From the NCBI GenBank assembly GCA_019429185.1, contig JAHYJH010000002.1, positions 1 through 64,000 of the forward strand: a stretch of DNA of 64,000 nucleotides. Reading direction: 5' to 3'. The translations under genes and the position numbers were made by a program. This document shows, one piece after another, positions 39,914 to 50,033 of the stretch (position 1 is its first letter; each line of letters opens with the position of its first letter). The notes under the pieces were generated by a model. It worked only from the letters and a program-made list of their open reading frames with translations, had not been told where the DNA came from and did no database searches. The stretch comes from Vicingaceae bacterium. GTDB lineage: Bacteria; Bacteroidota; Bacteroidia; Flavobacteriales_E; Vicingaceae.

Positions 39914-41158
39914 TTAAATTGATTTTGCTATCTTTTCTAAAATACCTTGGTCTGTTCCAAATTTGCATATCGCATCACAATTGGCTCTTAGTTCTGAAAA
40001 TAGGATATAGTTGATATTTATTTTTGAATTCTTAATAACCGGTCTATTCAATTGTTGAATTACATCTTTTTCACGATTATCAGGAATGATAATATAAAAC
40101 ACCTCGTTACCAGTTCCAATACTAAAATGCAAATCGGATAAACGTAAAATTCCCGAATAAATACTAGTACTTTTTTCTACTTCAAAAGCTCCAACAATTT
40201 TATTCGTTCCCTTTTGAAACCAAACCACATCAATTAGTTTTATGGTGTTTTGGGTGTCTTTGTCGGTTGCTAATTCCGGAAATTTATTAAGTGAAATAAA
40301 AGAGAAATTTTGATTGTTAAAAGATTTACTTTTGTCATTACTGGCAGGAGTAACATCATAACCCAAGGATGCACCTATTTTTAGCAAATGGTATTGCATT
40401 TCATTATGAAGATTTTCTTCTAATTTTTCTTCCTGAATTTCTTTCTGACGTTTTAAAATATTTTTTTCAAATTTTATTCGTTCTTCTTCGCTTAAATATT
40501 CGTCATTTCCAAGCAACATTTTTTGTGCCCCTATTTCAAAACACAACCCTGCAATTGCACCTAAATCATTAGATAATTCATCTTTATGTTTGTTGTTGGT
40601 TTCTTTTAATGTTTCTCTAATTTTTAAGTATTCTGTCCAACTGCCTAACTTCTTTTTATCTTTAAATAAAAAGTTAAATCCGTTGAGAATAGCTGTATTG
40701 AAAGGCGGAAACCAAGTAGGGTGCAAAAAATATAGAATACTCGCTACTGCCGGACCTAATCCTTTTATTTTAAGTTCGTCTAATTTTACTATTTCTTTTA
40801 AAACTTGCTCTTCGGTTTTAGCGTTGATGGCATTTTCTAAAAATTGACCAAAAGCAATTTTATTTGTTTGATTTTCGTAAATATCAGGTATTCGTAATTT
40901 TGGTTTCCAATAAAAAGGATGAGCAACACCAACAAAAATTTGTTTTTGTTCGGCAATGCAACTCAACACAAATTCTAAACTACTCCCTTTAAAATCGTTT
41001 GGGAAAGTGTTGCTTTTTATATCTTCAATAACTTGAAAAACACCTCTACGAATGGTTCGGAATGCTTTCAAACGCTGGTCATTATCAGTAAACCAAGTAG
41101 TGTAAACACTTTCAGTATCAGATTTATACTGTTGAATTATTGGAGATAGGTTATTCAT
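39914..41158 (-). CDS. Putative nuclease: HhH-like segment plus PD-(D/E)XK-like C-terminal domain
   Basis: [26 protein letters not shown] (HhH-glycosylase-like); C-terminal [38 protein letters not shown]. Confidence 0.6.
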   Translation of the reverse strand: MNNLSPIIQQYKSDTESVYTTWFTDNDQRLKAFRTIRRGVFQVIEDIKSNTFPNDFKGSSLEFVLSCIAEQKQIFVGVAHPFYWKPKLRIPDIYENQTNKIAFGQFLENAINAKTEEQVLKEIVKLDELKIKGLGPAVASILYFLHPTWFPPFNTAILNGFNFLFKDKKKLGSWTEYLKIRETLKETNNKHKDELSNDLGAIAGLCFEIGAQKMLLGNDEYLSEEERIKFEKNILKRQKEIQEEKLEENLHNEMQYHLLKIGASLGYDVTPASNDKSKSFNNQNFSFISLNKFPELATDKDTQNTIKLIDVVWFQKGTNKIVGAFEVEKSTSIYSGILRLSDLHFSIGTGNEVFYIIIPDNREKDVIQQLNRPVIKNSKININYILFSELRANCDAICKFGTDQGILEKIAKSI

Positions 41159-41288
41159 TTTTAGTTAAGGGTATTTATCCAATTAATAATTTCTTTTTTT
41201 TTGATTTTCAGTTAGTTTTGAATTTCTATGCATATTGTATAACTTGATAAAAGCATTTCTTCCTCTTTAATTTGATTAACAATGGCTT

Positions 41289-41663
41289 TTAATGTTGATG
41301 ACCTCCATTACTTCCACTTGGAGTAACTGGTGTTGATTTTTTTTCTTTTCCAGTATAATAAAATTCTTTCTCTTTTTTCTTGCTCATTAATTTCCCATTC
41401 GAATTATAAATCAAATAATAAACAAGAGTTTCTGATGAATTTTTATCTCTTCGGATAGTTAATAAATAGGTAAGTACTCCTTTTTCATCTGTTTTCTGTA
41501 GGATAGAAGCAAACGAATACTCATGAAATTTATGGTGTAGTTGCTCTTTTACCTGTTTTGGTAAACTATCGAGTGATATTTTTTGCTCTGTTTGTGCAAA
41601 GCAAGTAGTTATACAAACTATTGAAAAAACAATAAAGGATAATATGATTTTTAGTTTTTTCAT
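41289..41663 (-). CDS. Small secreted hypothetical protein
   Basis: Signal peptide; His-containing C-terminus. Confidence 0.55.
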   Translation of the reverse strand: MKKLKIILSFIVFSIVCITTCFAQTEQKISLDSLPKQVKEQLHHKFHEYSFASILQKTDEKGVLTYLLTIRRDKNSSETLVYYLIYNSNGKLMSKKKEKEFYYTGKEKKSTPVTPSGSNGGHQH

Positions 41664-41692
41664 CTGTTTATATTTTGGTGTTTTTTATCGGT

Positions 41693-41742
41693 CTCCCGAT
41701 AGTTCCGATTCCGATAGCTATCGGAACTATCGGAATCGGGAG
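41693..41742. repeat. Palindromic CCGATAG/CTATCGG repeat
   Basis: ctcccgatagttccgattccgatagctatcggaactatcggaatcgggag with perfect 18-bp core ttccgatagctatcggaa at 41709-41726. Confidence 0.9.
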
Positions 41743-41800
41743 TAAGTCGCCTATAATCATTCTCCTGTGTGTTAAACTTTTTAGCATGGCTCGTTTCATT

Positions 41801-43627
41801 TTAATTTGTTTTAATAGTTGCTTTTACTTCTCCACACTTCAACATTTTTTTTCCGAAATATGGATTTTTAATCTCTTTTTCTAAGCTTAACCAATATCCT
41901 CCATTATTCTCGTTTGCCATGGGGCAATGTTCGATATAAAGTGTGTTTTCACCTTCCATCTGAACACCTAATTTTTGAACCGCATCAGAAAGTGATTTAC
42001 TAATCGTTAAAAAGTGGTTGCGTTGCTCTTCAATATTTACAGCTTTTTCTAGTAATTTCAATGCTTTGTTTAAACTGTTCAATGCTTTCATCCATTCATT
42101 ATGAGCATCTTCCATCACCAAACTCATATCTACTGTTTTTAATGATTTTTGAATTGCCTTTACATCTGTTTGAATGTTAGCATTATCATTAGTAAGTTTT
42201 TCTTTAAGCAACAGGTAACTACTTACTACAGTTCCCAATTGTGATTTGAATTTCGTAGGGATTTTTGATTTATCAATCATTACTTCATTTTCCATATCCA
42301 TTCCTGACATATTCCTCTTTTCATTGTCATCTTCTCCTCCCATATCCATTCCATTATGCCCTCCTGTGGCAACTTTTCCTCCAGTTGGATTCATCATACT
42401 TTTTTTGGAACTTAATTGAGCAGAAGCGTCAATTCTAAACACTCCATTTACTGCTATTTCTTCACCTTCTTCCAATCCGTTTTTAACCACATAAAATTCA
42501 CCAACATCTTCTCCTAAAATAATTTCCCGATACACAAAAGATGTCATTTCTCTATTTGGAACTTTAACATATACTACTGCTCGTTTACCTGTCCAAAGTA
42601 CAGCTGATTTTGGTATAATTATTTCATTTTTAACACCTTTTAAATCAGCTTGTATAATTCCATTGGCATACATTTCCGGGAGTAATTTTAATTGTGAATT
42701 GGTTACTTCCACTCTTATATTGGTAATTCTTGTTTTAGCATCAACAAATGGATCAATATAATTAACCCTTCCATTATAGGTATTTCTTGGCTCTCCATTA
42801 ATGGTAAAAGAAATCTTATCTCCTTCATGAATCCAGGGCAAATCTGTTTCATAAGCTTCAAACATTACCCAAACCTTACTCAAATCTGCTAAATCGAACA
42901 AAGGAGTACCTTCTTTTACGTAATCTCCTAATTCAACATTTCTTTTCATTACAATACCTGAGTAATCTGCCAACACATCTATTTCTTGAACAACTTCACC
43001 TTTATTTTCAATGGCTTCTATTTGATTATCGTTTAATTTCCAAAGCTTTAATTTATTTTTGGAAGCCTGATAGAGTTCTGGATAGGTAGTTTTTGATTTA
43101 ATGGATTCAAACAACTCTTTTTGAGCTGTAACTAACTCTGGTGAATATATTTTAGCAATTTTTTGCCCCTTTACTATTTTTTCACCAGTAAAATTTACAT
43201 ACAGTTTTTCAATTCTGCCAGGTATATGAACCGCCTGCGTATTTAATAGCCGTTCATCGGGTTTAATTTTACCTAATAATCGAATTTCCTTTTCAGGTTT
43301 AGATTTCTCTACCACCATAATTTGGATTGCGGCCAATTTCATGGCCTCTTCAGTCATGCTAACTTCATTTGGGTCGGATGCTGCCTGATTATTATCATCA
43401 GCTAAAATTAAGTCCATTCCACAAATAGGGCATTTTCCCGACTTATCCATTCGTATTTGTGGATGCATGGAACAAGTCCATATTTGATGTTCAGATTCCT
43501 CGATGTGTTGATGTTCAGATTCTTTAGCTTCATCAGTTACCGAAGGGCTAATTAATTTTCCAATAATTATTCCTACTATTAATACGATAATAAGTAAGAC
43601 CCATTTATTTTTAAATATATTTTTCAT
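41801..43627 (-). CDS. CusB-type RND periplasmic adaptor with heavy-metal-binding and DUF3347-like domains
   Basis: HQIWTCSMHPQIRMDKSGKCPICGMDL, adaptor core, C-terminal DUF3347-like segment; start at MKNIFKNK. Confidence 0.9.
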   Translation of the reverse strand: MKNIFKNKWVLLIIVLIVGIIIGKLISPSVTDEAKESEHQHIEESEHQIWTCSMHPQIRMDKSGKCPICGMDLILADDNNQAASDPNEVSMTEEAMKLAAIQIMVVEKSKPEKEIRLLGKIKPDERLLNTQAVHIPGRIEKLYVNFTGEKIVKGQKIAKIYSPELVTAQKELFESIKSKTTYPELYQASKNKLKLWKLNDNQIEAIENKGEVVQEIDVLADYSGIVMKRNVELGDYVKEGTPLFDLADLSKVWVMFEAYETDLPWIHEGDKISFTINGEPRNTYNGRVNYIDPFVDAKTRITNIRVEVTNSQLKLLPEMYANGIIQADLKGVKNEIIIPKSAVLWTGKRAVVYVKVPNREMTSFVYREIILGEDVGEFYVVKNGLEEGEEIAVNGVFRIDASAQLSSKKSMMNPTGGKVATGGHNGMDMGGEDDNEKRNMSGMDMENEVMIDKSKIPTKFKSQLGTVVSSYLLLKEKLTNDNANIQTDVKAIQKSLKTVDMSLVMEDAHNEWMKALNSLNKALKLLEKAVNIEEQRNHFLTISKSLSDAVQKLGVQMEGENTLYIEHCPMANENNGGYWLSLEKEIKNPYFGKKMLKCGEVKATIKTN

Positions 43628-43636
43628 TTTTTTTAG

Positions 43637-43711
43637 TTTTTGGCAAGGGGTCATGCCCCCTTGTTTTAGTTAGCTACATAGTTTTTTGGCAAGGGGTCAT
43701 AACCCTTTGTT
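43637..43711. repeat. Two tandem palindromic repeats TTTTTGGCAAGGGGTCAT-CCCTTGTT
   Basis: tttttggcaaggggtcatgcccccttgtt and ttttttggcaaggggtcataaccctttgtt. Confidence 0.85.
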
Positions 43712-43714
43712 AAG

Positions 43715-44959
43715 TTATCTTCCTAATAAATAAGTTGTAAAAGCCACGGCAGCATTTTTGTCGATGATGGCTTTTTCTTTTTCCAATTCATATTTTAACA
43801 ATTGTCTTTCCATACGCAGTACTTCATCAAAATCTTTTGCATCGGTAGAATAAGAAATCATTAAAACATTCAGTGCTTTTTTGGCTAACTCAGCTTGTTT
43901 GCTATTTAAAGCAATTCTTCTGTCCGCATCATTAAAATCTGTTGTAATGTTTTCATAAATAGTAGTCAGTTTATTTTTTGTCTCATTTTTTAAATGGGTC
44001 TGCTCTTCTTGTTCATATTGAGCTTCACGAATCATAGCCGAATACTTTTTACGATAAAGTGGAATGCTAACAGAAACCATCGGAAACACCAAAATATCTT
44101 TTCCATTATCATTTGAACTTAAAGCCATTGTAGAAGTTCCTTTTCCAACAGAAGTATAACTAACTCCAACTCCAAATTTGGGCATTCCCATTTTTTTGGC
44201 GACATCCTCTTTACTGGTAAAAGCATCCATTTTAAAATCAATACTTTTTATGGTATGATTTGCCAGCAAAATGCTATCTAATGTAATTTGTTTATCAAAA
44301 GGCATTTCATCCTGAGCCAAATTTTCAGGTGCAAGTAAGGCAACTTCTTGATTCAGTAAATTGTTAAATTTAACTTGTAGTGTACTTTTTTTATCTAACA
44401 TCAAGAATAACTGATTTTCTAAATCGTTAATTTCAATTTCTACCCTTAACTCGTCTGCAATGGTAGATTTACCTGCTTCAATTTTAATTAGTGATATACT
44501 TTTAAAGGTTTGTAGAATGGATAAATTCTCACGAGTAATTGCAATTGCTTTGTTAATGAAATAATAATTGTAATACGTAGTTTTCACTTCAAAAAACAAG
44601 TTCGATTTTTCGTTCTCAAACGCTTCATATTTCGCTTTTGCCATATTGGTTGCAGCATCACCTTGTTTTTTAAGTAACCCAAACCAAGGAAATTGTTGTG
44701 TTAAGGAAACATTCCAGTTTTGAGGACCAACCTTTGTTTCGGGTGTTGAGATAAAATAGCTAAAAGCCACTTGTGGGTCAGGCAAAGCAGTAACTTGTGG
44801 TACTTTTTCCATTGCCACCATATAATCACTAAATTTTGCTTTTAACCCTGGATTATTTTCAGCAGCGATTTTTAAATAACTGTCTAATTCATTTTGAGCC
44901 TGAACGATTTGTACGAGCAACAGCATAAAAAGACTTAAATATATTTTTGTATTTCTCAT
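43715..44959 (-). CDS. TolC family outer membrane protein (CusC-like)
   Basis: AENNPGLKAKFSDYMVAMEKVPQVTALPDPQVAFSY, LTQQFPWFGLLKKQGDAA. Confidence 0.88.
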   Translation of the reverse strand: MRNTKIYLSLFMLLLVQIVQAQNELDSYLKIAAENNPGLKAKFSDYMVAMEKVPQVTALPDPQVAFSYFISTPETKVGPQNWNVSLTQQFPWFGLLKKQGDAATNMAKAKYEAFENEKSNLFFEVKTTYYNYYFINKAIAITRENLSILQTFKSISLIKIEAGKSTIADELRVEIEINDLENQLFLMLDKKSTLQVKFNNLLNQEVALLAPENLAQDEMPFDKQITLDSILLANHTIKSIDFKMDAFTSKEDVAKKMGMPKFGVGVSYTSVGKGTSTMALSSNDNGKDILVFPMVSVSIPLYRKKYSAMIREAQYEQEEQTHLKNETKNKLTTIYENITTDFNDADRRIALNSKQAELAKKALNVLMISYSTDAKDFDEVLRMERQLLKYELEKEKAIIDKNAAVAFTTYLLGR

Positions 44960-44969
44960 CTTTTCTTTC

Positions 44970-47900
44970 TTAGTTATTAATACTTTTTAATTTTTTTCTT
45001 TCCGCTCTATTTATTACTCCTTCACGCCAAAAACACTGAAGTATCGGAACAATAAACATGGTCATAAGTTGAATGGTCATTCCACCGAAAGTTGGAATAG
45101 CCATTGGAATTACCACATCTGCTCCTTTTCCTGTAGAGGTTAAAACTGGAAGTAGGGCAATAATTGTTGTCGCTGCGGTCATCATTGCTGGTCGAACTCT
45201 TTTAGAACCCGCTTCAACTACCGCAGCCCTAACTTCATCCACCGTTTGCGGATTTAATTTTTCAAAAGTTTGATGAATGTAGGTCCCCATAATAACCCCA
45301 TCATCTGTTGCAATACCAAATAATGCAATAAAACCAACCCAAACGGCTACACTTAAATTTATGGTGTGAATCTGGAACAATTCCCGCATATTGGTTCCTG
45401 CAATATCAAAATTTAAAAACCAAGGTTGTCCGTAAAGCCAAATCAAAATAAAACCTCCTGCAAAAGCTACAAATACTCCTGAAAAGTGAATACTTGATGC
45501 GACAACTGTTTTAAATTGAAAAAATAAAATTAAAAATATCACCGCCAAACTGATGGGAATTACTATCGACAATCGTTTAGTTGCACGTATTTGACTTTCA
45601 TAATTTCCAGTAAAACGATAGGTTACCCCTGCTGGTAATGAAAATTCACCAGTTGCAATTTTTTCAGCAATTACTTTTTGAGCATCTTCTACCACATCTA
45701 CTTCAGCATGGCCTTCTTTCATATCAAAGATGATATAAGACGTTAAAAAAGTATCTTCACTTTTAATCATTTGAGGTCCCCTCACGTACTCAATGGTTGC
45801 CAACTCTTCCAATGGAACTTGAACTCCTGCCGGGGTTGGAACTAATATTCTTTTTAATTCTTCTGGACTATCTCGATATTCCCGGGCATAACGAACCCGA
45901 ACAGGAAACCGTTCTCGTCCTTCCACAGTAATGGTTAATTGTTTGCCCCCAATAGCCACAGAAATCTGCATCTGCAAATCTTTCACCGAAATACCATATC
46001 TTCCCATTGCTTCTCTGTTCAAATGGATTTCGATATAAGGTTTACCTACAACTCTATCGGCAAAAACGGTAGATTCTTCAACACTAGGAACTTCTTTTAA
46101 AATAGTTTCCAATTCGTAACCCACTTTTTCAATGGTTTCTAAATCAGGTCCAAAAACTTTAATCCCCATTGGGGCTCTCATGCCAGTTGCCAGCATTACC
46201 AAACGAGTTTGAATAGGTTGTAATTTTGGTGCAGATGTTAACCCTGGAAATTTAGAATGGTTAAGAATTTCTTTCCAAATATCATCGGTGTTTTTTATTT
46301 TTGGTCGCCACTGCCTAAAATAATTTCCATTTTTATCTTCATTAAGTTGTTTTTTAGTTATTTTTTTAAATTCATCTTCTCCATATTTATAGGTAGAACC
46401 ATCTTTCAGAATAAAAGCGTCCTTATCATTAACCTTAAACCGAACTCTTCTACCATCTTCATCCACCATATATTCGGGCAAATAATTAATGATGTTTTCG
46501 TACATTGAAATGGGTGCCGGGTCTAATGCAGAATTGGCTCTACCCCATTTACCAACAGTAACATCTACTTCGGGTATAGCGTTTAAATGTTGATCTAGGC
46601 TGGCTATTATTTCCATGTTTTCGGATACACTGGAATGTGGCATAGTGGTAGGCATCAGCAAAAATGAACCTTCGTCTAATGCCGGCATAAATTCTTTACC
46701 AATACCGGGGAATGTTGCTGAGATAGATTTCCATACGGAGTTATTTTTAGCAAATTCGGGCATAAATTGGAATGTACTTGAAAAACCAATAAATGCAACC
46801 ACTCCAAATAATAAGGTAAAAATTGGAAGCATTAAAAATTTCCATTTATTACGAAGACACCATTTTAATACTGGGACATAAAAATATACGATTAATGATA
46901 ACACTCCTAAAATAGAAGCAACTAACGTAAATACAAAAATAAAATTAGCGAACAAGCTATTATTGGCACCCATTGGCATCCATTCAATAGTCAAAAAATA
47001 GAGTACAATAACAGCTGTTATTCCTATATTAATATAGTTTGGCATAAACTTAAATTTCTCCGACCATTTAGGTTCTATCAGGTTATTTACTCCATAAGCA
47101 ATTAATGGAAGAGCCATCCAACTTTGATACATAATGATGATAGCAACTCCAAGTCCTATTAAAATGGAATTGAAAATTCTGCTTATTTTCTTTTTATCAA
47201 ACCGAATGGAAAATAGAATGTGAGCAAAAGCTGGAAGAAAAAGTAACCCGATAATAAGGGCTGATAACAAAGCAAATGTTTTAGTAAATGCCAAAGGCTT
47301 AAACAATTTACCTTCGGCTGCTTGCATTGCAAACACAGGCATAAAGCTTACTACAGTAGTAGCTACCGCAGTAATTATAGCCGAACCAACTTCACATGAT
47401 GCAATGTAAATAACATTCAATAGTTGCTTACCTTTTACGTCTTTATTTTCTGGCATATCTAAATGTCGAACAATGTTTTCAGTAAACACTATTCCAATAT
47501 CTACCATTACTCCAATAGCAATAGCAATTCCCGAAAGAGCAACAATGTTTGCATCTACATGGAAAAACTTCATCATTATAAAAGTGATTAAAACCCCAAT
47601 TGGTAACAAACTAGAAATAAGTATAGAAGCTCTTAGGTTTAACACTAAAATGATAATTACCAAAATACTTATCAATATCTCATGCGATAAAGAAGATTCT
47701 AATGTTCCTAATGTTTCATGAATTAAACCAGATCGATCATAAAAAGGAATAATAGTTATTTTAGAAACAGTTCCATCTGCCAATGTTTTAGAAGGTAATC
47801 CCGGTGCAACTTCTTTTATTTTTGCTTTTATATTATCTATTACCTGTAAAGGATTTGCTCCATATCTAGCCACGGCAACACCTCCAACAGCATCAACACC

Positions 47901-48788
47901 ACCTTTGTCAAGTCCGCCCCTTCGGGTTGCTGGTCCAAATTGAATCTTAGCTACATTTTTTAAGCGAATCGGGACATTATCCGTTTGTGTAACTACGCTT
48001 TCTTCCAAATCTTTTAAACTTTTAATATAACCTAAACCACGCACTAAATATTCAGCTTTATTATATTCCAATGTTCTCGCACCAATATCTAAATTGCTGT
48101 TTTTTACAGCGTTCATAATCATTGCCACATTTACGTGATGTGCCTTCATGGCATCAGGGTCAATTTCTATTTGATATTCTTTAATGTATCCTCCAATGGA
48201 AGCAACTTCTGAAACACCACTTGCAGCAGTTAAATAATATCGAACATAAAAATCCTGTATTGTTCTTAATTCTTGAGGATCCCACCCACCGGCTGGATTG
48301 CCGTCTTTGTCTCTTCCTTCTAAGGTGTACCAAAACACCTGCCCGAGAGCAGTTGCATCTGGTCCTAAAGCTGGTGTTACTCCATCAGGAATAGTACCTG
48401 AAGGCAATGAATTTAATTTTTCTAAGATTCGAGTTCTTCCCCAATAAAATTCAATATCTTCATCAAAAATGATGTAGATGCTTGATAATCCAAAAATTGA
48501 ATTACTTCTGATTGTTTTTACTCCAGGAATTCCAAGCAATGCGGTAGTTAAAGGATAGGTAACCTGATCTTCGATATCCTGAGGAGATTGTCCCATCCAT
48601 TCGGTATAAACAATTTGTTGGTTTTCTCCAATATCGGGAATGGCATCTACAGGAACTGGGCTTCTTTCTATCCATGGAATTTGCCAATTGAATGGTGCAG
48701 TTACAATCCCTCCCGAAATTAACGCAAATAACAGGATAAAAGTAACTAGTTTATTCTCGAGAAAATACTTTATTATTTTGTTGAGCAT
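44970..48788 (-). CDS. CusA/CzcA family heavy-metal efflux RND transporter
   Basis: PVDAIPDIGENQQIVYTEWMGQSPQDIEDQVTYPLT, GRERFPVRVRYAREYRDSPEELKRILVPTPAG, GIATDDGVIMGTYI. Confidence 0.95.
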   Translation of the reverse strand: MLNKIIKYFLENKLVTFILLFALISGGIVTAPFNWQIPWIERSPVPVDAIPDIGENQQIVYTEWMGQSPQDIEDQVTYPLTTALLGIPGVKTIRSNSIFGLSSIYIIFDEDIEFYWGRTRILEKLNSLPSGTIPDGVTPALGPDATALGQVFWYTLEGRDKDGNPAGGWDPQELRTIQDFYVRYYLTAASGVSEVASIGGYIKEYQIEIDPDAMKAHHVNVAMIMNAVKNSNLDIGARTLEYNKAEYLVRGLGYIKSLKDLEESVVTQTDNVPIRLKNVAKIQFGPATRRGGLDKGGVDAVGGVAVARYGANPLQVIDNIKAKIKEVAPGLPSKTLADGTVSKITIIPFYDRSGLIHETLGTLESSLSHEILISILVIIILVLNLRASILISSLLPIGVLITFIMMKFFHVDANIVALSGIAIAIGVMVDIGIVFTENIVRHLDMPENKDVKGKQLLNVIYIASCEVGSAIITAVATTVVSFMPVFAMQAAEGKLFKPLAFTKTFALLSALIIGLLFLPAFAHILFSIRFDKKKISRIFNSILIGLGVAIIIMYQSWMALPLIAYGVNNLIEPKWSEKFKFMPNYINIGITAVIVLYFLTIEWMPMGANNSLFANFIFVFTLVASILGVLSLIVYFYVPVLKWCLRNKWKFLMLPIFTLLFGVVAFIGFSSTFQFMPEFAKNNSVWKSISATFPGIGKEFMPALDEGSFLLMPTTMPHSSVSENMEIIASLDQHLNAIPEVDVTVGKWGRANSALDPAPISMYENIINYLPEYMVDEDGRRVRFKVNDKDAFILKDGSTYKYGEDEFKKITKKQLNEDKNGNYFRQWRPKIKNTDDIWKEILNHSKFPGLTSAPKLQPIQTRLVMLATGMRAPMGIKVFGPDLETIEKVGYELETILKEVPSVEESTVFADRVVGKPYIEIHLNREAMGRYGISVKDLQMQISVAIGGKQLTITVEGRERFPVRVRYAREYRDSPEELKRILVPTPAGVQVPLEELATIEYVRGPQMIKSEDTFLTSYIIFDMKEGHAEVDVVEDAQKVIAEKIATGEFSLPAGVTYRFTGNYESQIRATKRLSIVIPISLAVIFLILFFQFKTVVASSIHFSGVFVAFAGGFILIWLYGQPWFLNFDIAGTNMRELFQIHTINLSVAVWVGFIALFGIATDDGVIMGTYIHQTFEKLNPQTVDEVRAAVVEAGSKRVRPAMMTAATTIIALLPVLTSTGKGADVVIPMAIPTFGGMTIQLMTMFIVPILQCFWREGVINRAERKKLKSINN

Positions 48789-48904
48789 GATTTTAATTAA
48801 TTAATGTGATGATTAGAAAATGTGCTAATGAATTTAAAGCACATTTATAACATATTGATAACCCATACACAGTTGTTGTGAATTAATCAATATCACATTA
48901 AAAA

Positions 48905-49318
48905 TCAAATTATGAAAGACTGAAAAAGCACGGGAATGTCTTTTTTGGGCAACGGAACTTTATAGGTTTTAAAAGGAATAAAATTTTCTTCATTTTTGGG
49001 AAATGAAAATAAAATAGTGGCGACATTTAATAGGTATGTAGCTTGTTGTAAATTTACTTCAGTTGTTGCTTGTTGAAAGTTGTCTTTAATGGAATATTGG
49101 ATTAACTGTGTATCGCAACAGTTTTTTTGGGTTAGTTGAGATTGGTTTTCGCACGAAGCATCTTTGTTTTGTTCCATTCCACAACCAAAATCGGTAGCAT
49201 CTAACAAAAGGGCGTGTTTAAATGCGTGTCCACCACAAAAATGCGTAGCAAAACTCAAGTGTGAAGAACTCACTAAGAAAAAAAGTGCTAAAAATATGGC
49301 TGCTGCTTTTTTAAACAT
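48905..49318 (-). CDS. Small Cys/His secreted protein (HYC_CC_PP-like)
   Basis: THFCGGHAFKHALL, FGCGMEQ, KNCCDTQLI; adjacent to metal efflux genes. Confidence 0.65.
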   Translation of the reverse strand: MFKKAAAIFLALFFLVSSSHLSFATHFCGGHAFKHALLLDATDFGCGMEQNKDASCENQSQLTQKNCCDTQLIQYSIKDNFQQATTEVNLQQATYLLNVATILFSFPKNEENFIPFKTYKVPLPKKDIPVLFQSFII

Positions 49319-49440
49319 AAGTACGAAGTTAGGAAAAAAACTTCAAGTACGAAGTTTTTAACAATAATTAATATGAACTACTCAACTTTTTTGTGCTTAA
49401 TTTTAACCCATGAATTTGTGATTGTTGATAATTCAATTAT

Positions 49441-49448
49441 TATATTTG
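49441..49448 (+). promoter_or_regulatory. Candidate -7 element TATATTTG of the tRNA promoter
   Basis: TATATTTG 16 nt upstream of the tRNA 5' end. Confidence 0.5.
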
Positions 49449-49463
49449 CAGCAAATATTTTTT

Positions 49464-49537
49464 GGGGATGTAGCTCAGTTGGCTAGAGTGCTTGACTGGC
49501 AGTCAAGAGGTCGTGGGTTCGACTCCCATCTTCTCCA
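49464..49537 (+). tRNA. tRNA-Ala (anticodon GGC)
   Basis: Cloverleaf foldable by eye: loop CTGGCAG, G3-U70 alanine identity pair, T-loop ttcgact, 3' CCA not encoded. Confidence 0.95.
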
Positions 49538-49552
49538 CATTTATAATCAATG

Positions 49553-49576
49553 GGTTGCATTTTGTAGCCTTTTTTA
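49553..49576 (+). terminator. Terminator of the tRNA-Ala transcript
   Basis: ggttgc-atttt-gtagcc followed by tttttt. Confidence 0.55.
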
Positions 49577-49630
49577 ATTTTACCCATTGTAACACAAATG
49601 TAACACAAATGCAAAATAAGGGCTAATATT

Positions 49631-49944
49631 CAGGGCAAACGCACACTTTTTTATTTATCACATTTATTATTTGTTTGTTCTTTTTTGATATTAGTGATTA
49701 ATAGATGGGTGAATAAAAATTTAATCAGCGAAGCAAATCAGCGAAAATTATCGTAATCTGTGGCATAGAAATAAAAGAAGGAATATATAGATAAAAAAAT
49801 ATTTTTGCCACTGATTACACATATTATCGCAGATTGTTTTCACAGATTAATTGTATGGTTTATAATTTTTAATAGCATTAAAATCATAACGACCTATAAA
49901 TCAGTATGTTTTTTTTATTAAACCAAAAGTGTGCGTTTGCCCTG
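49631..49944. mobile_element. MITE-like element (314 bp) with perfect 20-bp terminal inverted repeats
   Basis: cagggcaaacgcacactttt at 49631-49650 and aaaagtgtgcgtttgccctg at 49925-49944; interior carries the CACTGATTACACA-type repeat. Confidence 0.8.
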
Positions 49945-50033
49945 TAAAACACTGGATTTAATTTTTTTATTTCACAGAAACTTATAAAAAATCGAAAATC
50001 CTCTTTGTGAAACTTTGTGTAAGATTTTTTAAA

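Noticed and set aside
43637-43711. Possible CRISPR-like direct repeats
   Set aside because: Only two units, no regular spacer and no cas genes; better explained as tandem palindromes.
45073-45273. Plus-strand ORFs within the CusA-like gene (here and at 46257, 46615, 47473)
   Set aside because: Antisense to a highly conserved RND transporter; no motifs.
49540-49630. Integrative-element attachment site at the tRNA 3' end
   Set aside because: No integrase and no second copy of the tRNA 3' sequence in the window; the tandem gtaacacaaat repeat alone is insufficient.
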